Positions 10,705 to 23,036 of a DNA stretch of 64,000 bases are shown here, piece by piece. How positions within the stretch are numbered: position 1 is the first letter of the stretch; every line of letters begins with the position of its first letter. The stretch is taken from NCBI GenBank assembly GCA_949825045.1, contig OX463807.1, positions 14,967,501-15,031,500 on the forward strand. Reading direction: 5' to 3'. Under the pieces are notes generated by a model. The model was given only the letters and a program-made list of their open reading frames with translations, was not told the origin of the DNA and searched no databases. A program made the translations under genes and the position numbers. This DNA is from Argyresthia goedartella (taxonomy: Eukaryota; Arthropoda; Insecta; Lepidoptera; Argyresthiidae).

Positions 10705-11826
10705 ATGGCTAGTTTTTCTAATGAAGAATATGCCGACATTGTTTTAATGTATGGCAGGGCAGACGACAATGGAGCGATGGCTCGACGTTTGTATGGAGAG
10801 TGCTACCCAAACCGCCGGCTACCGAATGTCAGAGTGTTTTACAGCACCTTTCATCGGCTTGCTGAATTTGGGATTCACCGCGCTGCAACTTGAGTCACCC
10901 AAGGCAGTACAGTCCTACCGACGAAGAAAACATGTTGGCGGCAATTCAAGCGGATCCTACCACCAGCATAAAAGATTTTTATTCAAAATCCTTCCATCAA
11001 TAAATGTCAAGATCTCGAGCTGGTTGCTCGAGATCTTGACATTTATTGATGGAAGATTTCTTGATGGAAGGTATGGCAAACCATGCACGATAACAACAAG
11101 TATCCATTTCATGGGACGGGGTTACAAGGTCTGAAAGAGCAAGATCCCCATCGAAGAATGCAATTCTCCCGATTTCTTTTGAATAAAAATGCGCAGTTTT
11201 TAAATCGATATTGTGGACTGACGAGAGCAAGTTCTCCAGAGAGGGTATCACGTACTTCCATAATAGGCATAAATGGGCTGACAAGCATAATAATCCACAT
11301 TGGAAAAAGGAGGTGTCATTCCAAAGGAAATTCTCAGTCAATGTGTGGACAGAGTGATAGGCAGGACGTTGATTGGGCCACACTTCTTACCAGATACCTT
11401 AAACCGCAAAAACTTGTCCAGAACGACCTCCCGGTTTTGGTAGAAGAGTCTGGAGCTCAGATGGATCGGGAACTCATATTCCATTAAGACGGCTGTCCAG
11501 CACATTGGACTATTGAAGTCAGAAGCTATATTGAAGACTGTTTTCCCAATAGCTGGATCGGCAGAGACGAAAACGAGCAGATATATTCCTTGGCCTGCTC
11601 GTTCACCAGACCTGACCCCAATGGACAATGTTGTGTGTGGCAGAGCCAAAGAACTCATCTATTCCGACGTAGCCATCAACAAAAAAGAAGAGTTGATTTC
11701 AAAAAGGCTTTCGACACCATGAAATTCGGCATCATTTCATCGATGCTCAAAATCACGACCACAGAAGTCCGAAGACGGACTCGGGTATGTGTAAGGAACC
11801 AAGGATCTAATTTTGAGCATAAATAG
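10705..11826 (+). pseudogene. DUF4817 / DDE-type DNA transposase, broken
   Basis: Cut-and-paste transposase. The N-terminal helix-turn-helix of DUF4817 type is clear from the ATG at 10705: MASFSNEEYADIVLMYGRAD, then RLYGECYPNRRLPNVRVFYS. Further parts lie in shifting frames: MLAAIQADPTTSIKDF (about 10930), QGLKEQDPHRRMQFSRFLLN (about 11130), the first catalytic aspartate region (near 11215-11230), QNDLPVLVEE, DGCPAHW (second aspartate, about 11490) and WPARSPDLTPMDN (third catalytic region, about 11590). At least four frameshifts or stops plus a palindrome at 10991-11055 break the frame. I did not find clear terminal inverted repeats. Confidence 0.85.
10991..11055. repeat. Perfect 30-bp palindrome with 5-nt loop
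   Basis: Bases 10991-11020 and 11026-11055 are exact reverse complements, separated by TGGTT (11021-11025). The right arm reads ARDLDI in the frame leading into the downstream transposase sequence (KVWQTMHDNNKYPF), so it looks ancestral; the left arm is an inverted copy that breaks the coding sequence. Confidence 0.97.
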
Positions 11827-13384
11827 CATACATTTAATTAATTAAAAAGACTGTCTAAAACCTATATATTTCTCCCTCAAACTGGTTAGTAGATCATAAC
11901 TTCAATAATGTGTAAGGTATCTACGTCAATAATACCTTGAATGAAAGTTCATTAATTAAGAATGTTTTTATAAATATTTGCACAAAAGAATCTTTCACTT
12001 GTTTTTGTTAAATTAGGTCCGAAAAACTTATTTTATGGATGATTGAAATTTGCCGAGCTCTTTAATGGTCTGTAAAAGTCAAGTCTGACAAAGCAGATGC
12101 ACAAATCAAGATTTATTAGAATGCTTATAAAGTGATTTATTAGAATCAATTGTAAAATAATCAAATTTTTGTTTAATTTTGCAAAGATAATCACTTAACT
12201 GTGAAAATCTGGAAATTTCCTTAAAAAATATTAAATCATCAATAAAAATGTAACTGTTTGACTCAAGTGGTTCTAAATGGTCTGTACTAACTTAAGTTTA
12301 GGTCTTTACATCGATCTACCGGATATTTTGTAAGGCGTTAAATGAAGTCCTACCTAGTTTTTAATATTTTGTTCTGACTGTCGTTTTATGTTTTCCCGTA
12401 TGCAATGTTATGGAACCCTTCGGGGGCGGCCCCGACGTCCTACTCGCTCTTGACCGGTTTTATTATTACATAATGATTCGCCATATTTCACTGAATGTAA
12501 CTGAGTGATTCTTTTGAGATCTTTTGTTAATTTTTGTGAGTATATTTTTCATACGCCTGATACAATCAGGCCATATTTAGTATTCAAAGAAGGAATAAAA
12601 AAATCCAAAGAAATTTGGGCTTCGTATAATTTACCATTAAACAGAACTTTCTCTATAAAAAGCAGAAAACTTGTTCGTTAGGCAGTTATCCACAGAGGTC
12701 ACTGTGTTGTAATTACTACGTGACAAGAATACCTGAGTCTTTCGATAATTAACAAAATATCTATCTAGCATTAGAAACGCGACGTTTTTCTGTCCTATTT
12801 CACTATTCACGAATATAATTTTATTACCATGTAAAATATACAGTACTATAGTGACAACGTGTGATCTAGTTTCAGTTGAATACCAATATTCGAAGTCACT
12901 GAAAAGACAATGATTGGACAGTATTATATTGGTTGACTCCGCATAGAATGAAATCAACAACATAAATTCTGTTGAAAATTTTGAAAAAAAAGACAATAAC
13001 AGACAGGATATCTCTGAAAGTTCAGCCCTAATTCAAACGGTTATATGCAATTTGCATGCAAGGCTTTTATTAAGCAATAGTCCTCATTATAAGTGGTGAT
13101 CGATGGCAGTTATGCCCGCCTTTGCTCCTATTTGAGGGTGCTGGCCTAGTTGGAGGCAAAGTGTTTCTTTCATCTGCATTTGCGTTCAACAACACGTCAC
13201 TTGATCTTTCGAATACACTTAAAACTGGCAAAAATAACCGCAAATGAGGTTAGCATGCCATAAATTATAAAAAAAGTAAATAGTATTTGACAGATCGAAA
13301 GATAGACAGCCTCTAACTACATTAGCGCCATCTGCAATGAGCTTTTGAGATTAGGTGCCATTAAGCGCGTGACAATATGAACAA
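11827..13384. other. AT-rich intergenic DNA, no recognised gene
   Basis: Mostly A/T-rich with a short GC-rich word near 12420-12440. A 119-codon minus-strand frame at 12637-12996 has an aromatic-rich sequence with no domain I recognise and no splice or codon evidence; I leave it as unassigned rather than call a gene. Confidence 0.5.
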
Positions 13385-13520
13385 TGATGAATAGAATACA
13401 ATAGAATAGAATATCCATTTATTTGCTATATCACATAAACACATACATATAAAAACACAAGGCAAAACATAGATCAAAACAGATTCAAACAAAAAAATAT
13501 TAATTCATACCATTCTTATT
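13385..13520 (-). repeat. LINE/SINE-like 3' tail (minus strand)
   Basis: Read on the minus strand it ends in AAATGGATATTCTATTCTAT and repeated ATTCTATT words, typical of the low-complexity 3' ends of non-LTR elements. No coding part is attached. Confidence 0.45.
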
Positions 13521-14929
13521 CTTCATACAGCAATTACCTACATAGAGTTGATGGTTTCACTGCCATATACACATGCTGCGACAGCAAAAGGGTTCAGACT
13601 CGGCATATGTCAAAGAGGAAGGTCTGAGCCGCTGGTTTTCAGTCTAGGACCCAGAAAGTTTATATAGGTTTCAACTCGTTAATGTCACCAGGTGGAAAGT
13701 GTAAGAAACATCCTAAACTAAACTAAACACTTAACAAATTATTAAACAAACAAACAAATAACATGTCGGTGCAGAAATAAATTTTGAATAACAATGGCAT
13801 AATTGATTAATGAATATTTATTTCGATTAAAAAACATTACAACAGAACACTAGACACTAGTACAGTATTTACAGTATTTGTGAAATACTAGTACAGACAC
13901 TAGTATTTCACAAGATTAACTAGAACCTTCAAATATCGAGCTCTACAGTTCGCTTCACAAACTGGCGTTGATATTCGACAAAGGTATCTTTTTCCAACAG
14001 CCAAGGCCTTTTGTGTAGAACAATGCCATTGAGATGTAAAAAATAACAATGACTTCAAGGACCTATCTAAAGCCTTTTCTAGCCGCTGGGATGGGATTAG
14101 AATCATTTGTAAAAAATAATATAATATTTATACAGCTTTACCAAAAAAATAGGGCTTAGGACGACTTTTGTAAAGGCAAAAATTCAACACGATGCCTAAA
14201 TATGAGTACTTACTACGTGTCGCATTATGAATGCATGCAAGAGTTGCTCATGTGAATATTCCTGAAGAAAATGAACGTGCGTGCAATAGGATGAAAGGTG
14301 GATGAAAGCTTTTAGGGAAGATACGGTGGGCGACGCTTCTTTACTCGGTTGTTACTCATGCATGGCATACAAAGATATTACGAAGATGCTCGGTGTTGCC
14401 AACTGGGATGATTTTGTGATACAACTAGCGAATTTGCTTCTTTCTCATTTGTACGCGTTTATGAACGCATACAAACGGATATAATTCAGTTTTAGACCTA
14501 TGGCTGACTAAATAGATCTTGTGACAAGTTTGAGCATAATGTGGCATTGCAATTTTAGTCGGTTTTCATCTGTTATACCTACTTATGGCTTGTTTCGAGA
14601 AGTTCCGATTAACTATGTGACAGATTCATTTGTCATTTAATACACAACATTTATGATTTATGTCTTCAATAAGGCTTCTCGGGACATCTAGGAAAAGTCT
14701 CCTACTGCAATCGTTCACTATTTATAACGTCAAAATAAATTCAAAAGATTTAAAAAACTGAAGGTCATGTTGGCCGTATCAAATGGCCCTCAGTTACAAA
14801 CCGGCGTTAGCTAACGCCACTTGCGTGATAGGTTTTAAATTGTATTACCATGGCATAGGGTTCAAAATCGCGATCCGTCCCAACTGCCCTCGGTTTTTGA
14901 GTAGTTAGTGTTAGTTAGTATTATTAGTA
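13521..14929. other. Non-coding stretch with LINE-tail-like sequence and a hairpin
   Basis: 13795-13870 (TATTTATTTCG ... ACAACAGAACACTAG) resembles the tail sequence also seen at 17820-17870. A 60-codon plus frame at 14302-14484 (MKAFREDTVGDASLLG) and a 68-codon minus frame at 13900-14106 have no domain I recognise. No other support for genes. Confidence 0.4.
13878..13913. repeat. 15-bp stem hairpin
   Basis: Bases 13878-13892 and 13899-13913 are reverse complements around the loop ACAGAC. Shorter than the other palindromes of the window but of the same short-loop type. Confidence 0.85.
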
Positions 14930-14949
14930 CATTACATATTTATATATTA

Positions 14950-15030
14950 CTAGCTCTTGCTCGCCGCTTTGCTTTGATTGACCACCAGGTGGTAATCGGT
15001 TTCATACTTAACGCCCAAGATCACAAAATA
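14950..15030 (+). repeat. ACTAGCTCTTGC dispersed repeat, copy 1
   Basis: ACTAGCTCTTGCTCGCCGC then GGTTTCATAC about 50 bp later. The same two words in the same order and spacing occur at 30448-30540 inside intron 1 of the host gene, so this is a dispersed repeat. Its class is not clear to me. Confidence 0.6.
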
Positions 15031-15344
15031 CCACTAAAGAGCGCTTTGCCAAAAAATAATAAAAAAATCGAAATTCATCGGTCATAATGTTATTAAAAAT
15101 GAGATAACCTTGTTTGAATACTATGTCGTTACACTATTGGATTTATTTGCTTCGATCGTATACATTCCTGAACATAGTCTGTATTAAAAAGGGCATAAAA
15201 TAATTTTAACATAACATTACTGATTTACCCCATAATTTTTATACTTTTCCTCTTTTAGAGCTCCTTATCTTATCAATCCTTAAATTGTATCAATAGCCTT
15301 TTTTCCGTTTTTCAGTCAATACGAAAAAGCATCTAATTTTTAAC

Positions 15345-15545
15345 GTCGCGAGGCGGCCCGATGCTATTCCGCGCCGCCCGCTACACCGCCCGCCAGAGAG
15401 CGGGGTGGCGCTGGCGGTTGGCGCGGTTGACGGGACAGGAGAATGCAGCACCGCTCACCCTCACCTGAACAGCCAGAACGGGGCCTTATGAGCACGATGT
15501 TTTAGTAGCGGGGTTTCAGTTTTTGAACTTATTGTCTGGTTCACT
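15345..15545. other. GC-rich island in AT-rich DNA
   Basis: About 200 bp with words such as GAGGCGGCCCGATGC and CGGGGTGGCGCTGGCGG, sharply richer in G+C than the surroundings. It has no long frame. Probably a repeat fragment; I see no matching copy in this window. Confidence 0.4.
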
Positions 15546-16270
15546 CCTCCGTACAAATCAGCTGACCGCCCCGGTCTAAAATGTATGGAAATGCCAATAA
15601 CTAAATGAGTTTCATAGTGAATGTTGAGTTATGAGGCATTATTAGCTCCACCAGGCGCATTTTATTGTAAACTCTCGCTTGCCAAATGCTTACATAGAAA
15701 GCAAATGTGTTTTTGTTTAACTAAAGTATAATGAATAAAATAATTGATACCAGTGCTTTATTTCATTACATCAGGACGCCCTGTATATCACTACTATATT
15801 CAATCAACCATTGAATTTGGTTCATGCACACGTGAAGATATTCGCTAATGTAAATCTTCTGAATAACTTCAGAGTTTGATCAAACCATACAGGTAAACAT
15901 ATAAACGAAAAGTTATTCCAATCTGGCAACACCGGGGGCTGTGAAGGAACGCGTTTGTACAGTTGAATTACATTTTAAAATTCTTGCGCAATGAGCATTT
16001 CACGTCTCCCGTGTCTAACGTAAAATATTTGCCTGCGGAGTTCTTTTGTTTGCCTATTCAGCGAATCCCTTTACTTCCAAAGCCATACATCTCTGACATC
16101 CACAATTAAAAATATTGCTGATACGCACAAAGGAAATGTTAGATATGGAAGATATAGGATAGAACGGAGTAAAGTAAAGTTCCCATTTCTTGAGCATTGT
16201 TAGAGTGATATGTACTTTTCACATACGGGGTGGCACAGGCACAATTGTGCCCACTTTTAACCAGTTATTC

Positions 16271-16309
16271 GATACTTCATTTTGCGTGATAGGGGGCTAG
16301 CATATCGCC
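16271..16309 (+). repeat. Small fragment of the long gypsy LTR
   Basis: GATACTTCATTTTGCGTGAT and the following AGGGGGCTAGCATATCGCC match, reverse-complemented, the sequence at about 5268-5308 near the end of the 2.23-kb LTR with only a few differences. The orientation is opposite to that element, so it comes from another insertion of the family. Confidence 0.7.
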
Positions 16310-17409
16310 ACACCTATGGAAATTGAAGGTTTCCTCACTATATTTTTTTATTATTTCCTATCTTATCATAACTATCTCATTACCATTAGAACGTTCGTAT
16401 AATGATATACTTTAGATAAATAACTCAATTCAATTGGTACATGGGCAGCACCGGGAATCGTGCGCGAGAAGCATGCATGAAACCAACTAGACTAAGAAGC
16501 AATATTTTAATACAACCTATTTCAATACTCACTTCTATCTACATTTATAGGTACAGACACTATCGCTAAGGCCCAGGCCACATCACTGCGTTACGGCATC
16601 GCATCCCAAAAATCTGCGGCATATCGACCTCATCCGTATACCCTAAAGTCAATGTGTAGCAGATTTCTACGATGCGTTGCAGCTCTAATATTGAATACTT
16701 GATTCATAATTCAACGCTGTATCCATGTCATGAAGGTGATCATCATCATTACGATTCGAGTTACGCGTTGTCCCAAGCATTAGTAGTTGGGGTCTACACT
16801 AGAGGTAATGCTCGTGTATTTTTTTTCCTCCCCCTCCCACATTCACGGGGCCCGCGGCGTCAGCTGCAATATCCTACATACAATAGTATTAGGTAGGCCA
16901 TTCATTTCAAACGCCTGGTTGAAGTTCCTAGATTTGTTCTATTTTTATTGGATCAATTTTTTCCTTGAGATTGCCCTAAACAAATGCCTAGTAAAATCAT
17001 AGCAAAATCGTTCTTGAAGTTTGTAATAGTATCTAAAGAATCTTATGGTTTTCCCATTTTCCCCGACCTTTTTAAATAATCTATCATTTGACTACCAATT
17101 GACGACTCCGTAAAATAGTAAACTACTTTTCTCACGGGAGATTTATGATTTTATTAATTGTGAAAATCTGTTAAGTTCCTGAAAATGTTGTAACAAGAAA
17201 TAGTGATATTCAGCCTTATACATATAGAATAGTGTATGGCTTATAGCAATGCTTTTACCTCTCTGGGGCAGTCATCTATACATCGAATTTCCCATCTCCT
17301 TTAAATTTGGAGTCTGACTCTGAGTACATACGGCGTTAGTGATGTTCTAGTTTAGGAATAATTATTACATGCCATTTACATTTTTAGACGTGGATATTTG
17401 TATGTTGTA
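16310..17409. other. Unassigned AT-rich stretch
   Basis: Short frames at 16672-16896 and 16787-17002 show no recognisable domain. A GC-rich patch (CACGGGGCCCGCGGCGTCAG, 16845-16864) stands out. Nothing else supported. Confidence 0.4.
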
Positions 17410-18055
17410 TCGAAGGCCTGGAAGAGCTTCTGGTCGACGAAGGAGCTGATGGAGGGCAACCTCCCATTGTCACTGAAGCACAAACTCGTCGACATTTGAA
17501 TCCTGCCTACGATGCTCAAACGTGGTTGGTGATGGAAAATCACAAGTCCAAACTCATCTTTTTAACAAAGAGCGATGGAGCAAACCAAAACCGGTGACAG
17601 GCTGACAGACTTTGTTAAAAACACGACACTGCGCTCCATCACTAGCTGCTGACGTTTGCACAAAGGCCTAGGCTAGGGTGAAACGAGACTGGGCCGCATA
17701 CTTCTGGCGCATACACCCCCACAAATGGGCCAGACATGCCACCGAACGGGTTCCCACTGATGGATACCGACGTAGAGGCAGGCTGAGACTGGTCAAAGAC
17801 ATATAATAATATACATATAATAATAATCGTTTATTCATCAAACAAAATACAACAGAACAGTTACAGTATTTAAGATGTGTTTAGCTATAGTTGGAGTAAA
17901 CATACGGAAAACATCTGAACCTGAGTTAGGTATATACCTAGATAGGTACCTGTATTTCAGGCTCAGAACAGGGAGGAGACGGTACAGGACAGGGAGGAGT
18001 GGTCTTAGATAGACCTTTGCCTAACAGTGGGACACTACCCAGCCTACATAAATAA
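17410..18055 (+). pseudogene. RTE-type LINE 3' end, degenerate and split
   Basis: Translations across frames give KAWKSFWSTKELMEGNLPLS, LKHKLVD, ILPT, then RVKRDWAAYFWRIHPHKWAR and HATERVPTDGYRRRGRLRLV, the C-terminal end of an RTE/endonuclease-type LINE protein (compare the common 'W-GH--RM----W' motif). After an interruption at about 17810-17975 the element resumes with DREEW and GACCTTTGCCTAACAGTGGG (its FAQQWD end) and a short A-rich tail near 18050. Stops and frameshifts are frequent, so it is dead. Confidence 0.8.
17810..17975. repeat. Insertion within the RTE remnant
   Basis: This AT-rich block separates two parts of the RTE coding end. It carries CGTTTATTCATCAAACAAAA and ACAACAGAACAGTTACAGTA, words of a LINE-tail type also near 13800-13870. 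Confidence 0.5.
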
Positions 18056-18770
18056 AACATATATTTAGTGCCATTCGAGTATAATTTTAAGAAACAAATA
18101 AAATGACACAGTTTCTATTAAATCATATATATACATACGTACCTATAAGTACATTGATACGTATAATAAAACACTTCAAGATAATTCTGTAAATTGAATA
18201 AGAAAATTCAATTTCAGTTATCAAAGAATTCATAACAGCTGTATCTTCATTTACCTAGTAACTTTTTCAATCGACGACAATTTAACCTTTACATGAAAAG
18301 TCCTGATCAAAACTTTTGCTGCACGGAACCACAAACCAAAATGTCACCTGTATATATATATTTTGTATTTGTTTTTGATTTTTTCAAAGATCGCTTAATC
18401 AATCTATATAAAAAATATGGGACCACCTCTAAAGTACGACCTACCAATCAAAATAAAAATGATCAAAATTAAAACCTAATATCTCGTAACAAACACACAC
18501 AAAAAACAGACGAATTGAGAACCTCGTCCTTACTAAAGTTGGTTGAAAAGGAGGTACCTTGCCCGACTGGTCTTGGCGGAGGTATCAGCAGTGCATCCGC
18601 CAAGAGTAAAGTGACGGAGTTTGCATTACAAACAGGACATTGAAGCCCAATAAAGCTGACTTAAATCTTGCAAGTCAAATTTGACCCAGTTCCCGGTTTC
18701 TGAATGAGCAGCAATTTTGCTGACTGTAAATTGGATGACAATGCAATATTTTTATGACAAGGAGCTGATC
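18056..18770. other. Unassigned AT-rich stretch
   Basis: No supported gene. Contains a short TATATATATA run near 18350. Remaining sequence not recognised. Confidence 0.4.
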
Positions 18771-18998
18771 TGGTGATGGAGCCAGAAGGTGGCCATGGGA
18801 ACTCTGTGATAAAACGACGTAACCCCGTCGAGTTTGGGGTCGTTTAATTTGTCTTGACAAGTAGTCTCAGATCTTAGTCCTAGATCGTAGTCCTAGATCT
18901 TAGATGATCTGTTGATAGAGCTGGAAGGTGGTAATATGAACTCTGTAATAAAACGACACAACCCCATCGAGTTTGGGATTTGTCTTGACAAGTTAACT
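18771..18998. repeat. Direct duplication of a 90-bp unit
   Basis: 18771-18862 and 18905-18998 share TGATGGAGCC/TGATAGAGCT, GAACTCTGTGATAAAACGAC and CGAGTTTGGG with about 85 percent identity by eye, both ending in TTTGTCTTGACAAGT. It looks like two neighbouring copies of a dispersed repeat of the kind seen in butterflies and moths. Class unknown. Confidence 0.7.
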
Positions 18999-20544
18999 CT
19001 GCTTTTATTAGTTCTATTTTACAACTAATAAAAGCTATTAATAAAAGGGGAATTATAAAACGATCGAATAAAAAACTAATTGAGCGAATGATCACTGAGC
19101 GAATGACCCTGAACAGCGGAAATACTTGAAACGAGCGAAAAAAGACTGAATTGAGCATCTTCTTTCTGATAATAATAAAATCCAGAACGAGTTTACATAA
19201 AGGGGCATTTCAGAAACTAAAATTCTAGCTGTGCGACCAAATTACTAAGTAAGCGACTAGAAATACAGAGAGGGCAACTTCAATAACGCAACCCAGAAAG
19301 CCAAATTTGGGTAGAATAGGTTATTGTGGCCTAATTTCAATGGCTAGTATTTAATCGCACATCAAATATACTGATTTGCACAGCAAAAATCCATTAAATT
19401 TGCTGCGGCAGCTTAGGTGAAGGGTAAAGGGGGTGAGCGAAGCGAAGCTCCCTTTATCCTTCGTGCTAGGTTCAACATGTAAGAACAACAAAAAATACTT
19501 AAAACATAGACTTTTAAGTACTCATTAAATATTTTAAACATAAAAAATGTTTTTGCTGCGCAAATCAGTATTTTTGATGTGCGATTAAATACCACCCTTT
19601 TATTTTTCTTTTTTGTGATTCTCGTGTAACTACATGTGTCATTCCGGTCTTTGTTTTTATTTTTCTTGTAATTGTAAGTAAATGTAATTGGAGCGTAGCG
19701 GAGAAGAGCGTATGCAAAGAAAAGCTTCTCATTTGTGTTTTAGGTAACTCAAATTAATGTTTGTAAGTTGCTGATCTGTTGATTTCTCGTCACTCGCAGT
19801 CAGTCGCTCACTTAGTAATACAACAACCTAAATCAATTATTTTTGTCACTTAAAACTTTAATTTACATTAACTCGTTTAAATACTACCCTTAATAAAATG
19901 TATAATGCTTGTTTTCGTGAGATGTCGGTCTAGTGGTATATTGCGAATATTTGCTCAACGTTCAGAAACATGAGAATGAATGAAAACCTATGAATTTTGC
20001 TATTGCTTTGCCATACGAAGCTGAATTTATATTGAAAGTCTATTGTGTAAATACGAATGTGACCGTTATCCACGTTTACGACAAAAACGAATAAGCCAGT
20101 AGTGCTCGAATGTTCGTGGCAATAAATAGTTCGAGGGCGCAGACTTCCAATATCAACGTTTTTTTTTAATACTCGCAGCCGTAGTATGGCCCGCTTTTAC
20201 ATATTGCAAAGGCGAGTTAACAACCCTTTATTTTGGTCCGGCCTATCACATTACGTTGAGCCACAGAGGTTTATCAATAACGAGTTTTTAAGTAGCATCC
20301 AGATTAGCGACACATCAAAGTAAGTAAAAAATCTTTTTCTATAACTGTCAATAATTAATTGAGAATGTCATTTATTTTATACTAAAGTCTAGGAAACCTT
20401 CTTCAGCTTGACACAATGGATAGTCGTGTGCATCTCGCTTGCTTCAGTACTAAAATTATTATTTAGCATCGCATTATTTTCATATTATCATATTATTTTC
20501 GCCTCTGGCGGGGAACTTGTGCCATTTAACCCTAGGAATTTGTG
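18999..20544. other. Unassigned stretch, probably old repeats
   Basis: The words GGAGCGTAGCGGAGAAGAGC and GCGTATGCAAAGAAAA (19690-19725) recur, reverse-complemented and diverged, at 24450-24490 inside the 1.75-kb TIR element, which suggests a shared repeat. No coding evidence. Confidence 0.4.
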
Positions 20545-20764
20545 ATGTACTATCGAACCATCTGAATCATGACCCACCATAAGCTTATTTTGCTAAACCC
20601 CTTAAATGCAAGTAGGTCGAAATTCGCTTGAAGGTTTATTTCCTTGGTAACGAACTTGTTATCATTTGATTAGACACTGACATTTTGATAGATCTTACAA
20701 GTTTGAAAGTTTCAAACGAATTATCAGGCAAGTGGGTCATGATTCAGTTGGTTCGATTGTACAT
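20545..20764. mobile_element. 220-bp MITE with 33-bp terminal inverted repeats
   Basis: 20545-20577 and the reverse complement of 20732-20764 agree at 31 of 33 positions (ATGTAC, then ATCGAACCA, then CTGAATCATGACCCAC). The 154-bp core has no coding capacity. Both outer ends read ATGTAC, so a TA or GTAC target is possible; the superfamily cannot be settled by eye. Confidence 0.85.
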
Positions 20765-21710
20765 TAAAAGTCAAGTAAAGATTCTATGGAAGTTAAATTT
20801 TCACGATACGTAATTGAATTAAAAACAGTTGTATTGTAAACACCAACTTCTAACTAATAAAGATATTATGAGTATTTCTTTGTCTAAGTACAAATTAATA
20901 TTTGCTTTACAACTAACGTCCCAAAAAGTGTGTCGGCTAAAAATCACTTTATGGGAGATGTAATATCTTGGGCAGTACAGCGTTATGGACAATTTAGCCA
21001 CCCCCGGGCACTAATAGCCTGGACCTAGTTGGCTTCGACCGAAGGTTGGTTGCATCTGATACCTCGTAAAAGTTGATTTTGAGACGTTTGGTATCAGCCC
21101 TCAGGACAAAACAGGTAGATGCCATATAGGTAGGTAATATTTCGATGGGTCATTAGGCGCGTTATTTTAATAAACTTTCACTTTGGAACGAATTCGATCA
21201 GCATTTTAAGAATCTTGATAAATTGTATGAAAGTCGTCGACAACTGCCTCTAGAAGCTGGACTTTGGAATCTAATACAGTTTCATTCCACGCAACATCGG
21301 AATTCGGTATGTAAAAGATTTTCAAGGGCATCAAACTGAGTGTGTTCTTATATGAAGGGAGTCGTTCCCATCAACAAATATATGCAGGATTACTGATATG
21401 TTCTTAAAAACAGAACGGATTTCTCCTCTTTAGCTTAGTTTGCTCAAATCTCAGATTAAGGAAACAAATGTCTCAAATGTCCTGTAAAACCATCAAATGG
21501 CAATAGCTTTCCCGTCTGTCAATAACTAAGTTATATGTCTCAGATTAGATTAGAACGAGGCAATCATGCTTAGTGTAATAAAAAGGTGCAAGGTCCACTC
21601 AGACTTCTAACATTTCTGCAGCATAAGTTTCCTTTAGTTTTACAATCGTTATTATTTGGGACCAGTGCCTAATATACGTAAAAAATGTAACACTATATAT
21701 ATAATAAGTC
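20765..21710. other. Unassigned stretch
   Basis: No frame beyond chance and no repeat recognised other than a purine/pyrimidine-mixed patch near 21020-21060 (TTCGACCGAAGGTTGG). Nothing supported. Confidence 0.4.
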
Positions 21711-21889
21711 CATCATTTTATAATGAACAGTTATTTTTGCCCGTCTTTTGCTGAATTTTCTAAAATGTTTTCTTGCTAAAAAAATCTCAAGTGACATATG
21801 AAATTAGTTCATAATTTTATAGTGAAATGGTGTTTTTGACAGTTTTTTGCTCAATTTTCTAAAATGATTTTTCTGCTAAGAATGTTCAA
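21711..21889. repeat. Tandem duplication, period about 99 bp
   Basis: 21711-21790 (CATCATTTTATAATGAAC ... TTTTCTAAAATG) and 21810-21889 (CATAATTTTATAGTGAAA ... TTTTCTAAAATG) are diverged direct copies sharing TTTTGCTGAATTTTCTAAAA/TTTTGCTCAATTTTCTAAAA. Confidence 0.75.
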
Positions 21890-23036
21890 TAGTTCAATAG
21901 ACATGTGAGTTGATGTGAGTGACATTGTTTTTTTCGTTCACAAAAAAACAGCCGCACATAACGATCCCGAGGGTGTTATATAAAACATTATTTAAAAAAA
22001 TATTTATAAATCTACTGCGCTAAATATTCAAATTCAAATTAAATAAAAAGTACCACTTGTATTTAATTAGCATCGTCCATTATTTAGACGATACAAACAA
22101 GACGATAGAAGATACAAACAAAAGAGAGCAAAACAAAAAATATCACGCCTTTTTCCAAAAGGTTTGGCAGAGGCACGTTGTTCCCATATTTCACAAAATA
22201 AGAACAGTGTAAAGTCCGAAATGTAAAAATCATGATGCGGTGTCGACTAGCCTCCCTCCCAGGCATGAGATTCGGGCAGACAGCGTTAAATCGGATAACC
22301 CCGTAAATGTGATAGATTTGCGGTTACACTGAATGACTTTTTTTCGGCTCGTTGCTTTTGCTTTACTGCTACGTACATGGCTGGGACCACGATCCGTGTT
22401 TGCTTTCTAGTCTACTGAACACAAATTGTATTTCAACAACGAGGAGGCGAAAAACCTACGTTGCCGAAAAACCAAATTGAGCTGGCATATCATAAACTAT
22501 ATTTACACACAGGCGTACATTTCATACTTTTACTTGATATTTCCGATCGACAGATAATTTAAATCTGAAATAACATAACTGAAGTCTTAATTTATTTTGA
22601 TACCCTGTCACATTATTGACATTTAAAATTACAAACTACATTTCAAACATTTATGGAAAACATATGTAAGCTAATAGAAATAATTACAGATATTCCTAAA
22701 CCTATGCATATATTTGTGGTTATATAGTTAAGAACGATTTGAAGTTCCAGATTTATTTATCTAAATCATGTCATGTGTAGCTATATGTTCCTTCTTAGAA
22801 GTAACTAGTTATGTTATGAAATAGCCTCATGAATAGAGCAAATGGGATTAGGATTAAATAATAAAACGGCTTAATATTTTTTTATTCATTTTATTTATTC
22901 TCTATAGTAACAAATTCAAATAGTAATGAAGCTGGACAAATAATTAAGAACGATTTTTTAAACTGCTGGAGAGTTGTTTTAGATTAAATAAATCACAATA
23001 ATGTAAAGTGTGTAAAGAAAAAAAGCAATTTAATAG
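21890..23036. other. Unassigned AT-rich stretch
   Basis: No supported gene or RNA. Scattered short frames (for example 22084-22266, minus) show nothing recognisable. Confidence 0.4.

Noticed and set aside
12637..12996. 119-codon minus frame
   Set aside because: No recognisable domain, AT-rich codons, no splice partners; compatible with chance in AT-rich DNA.
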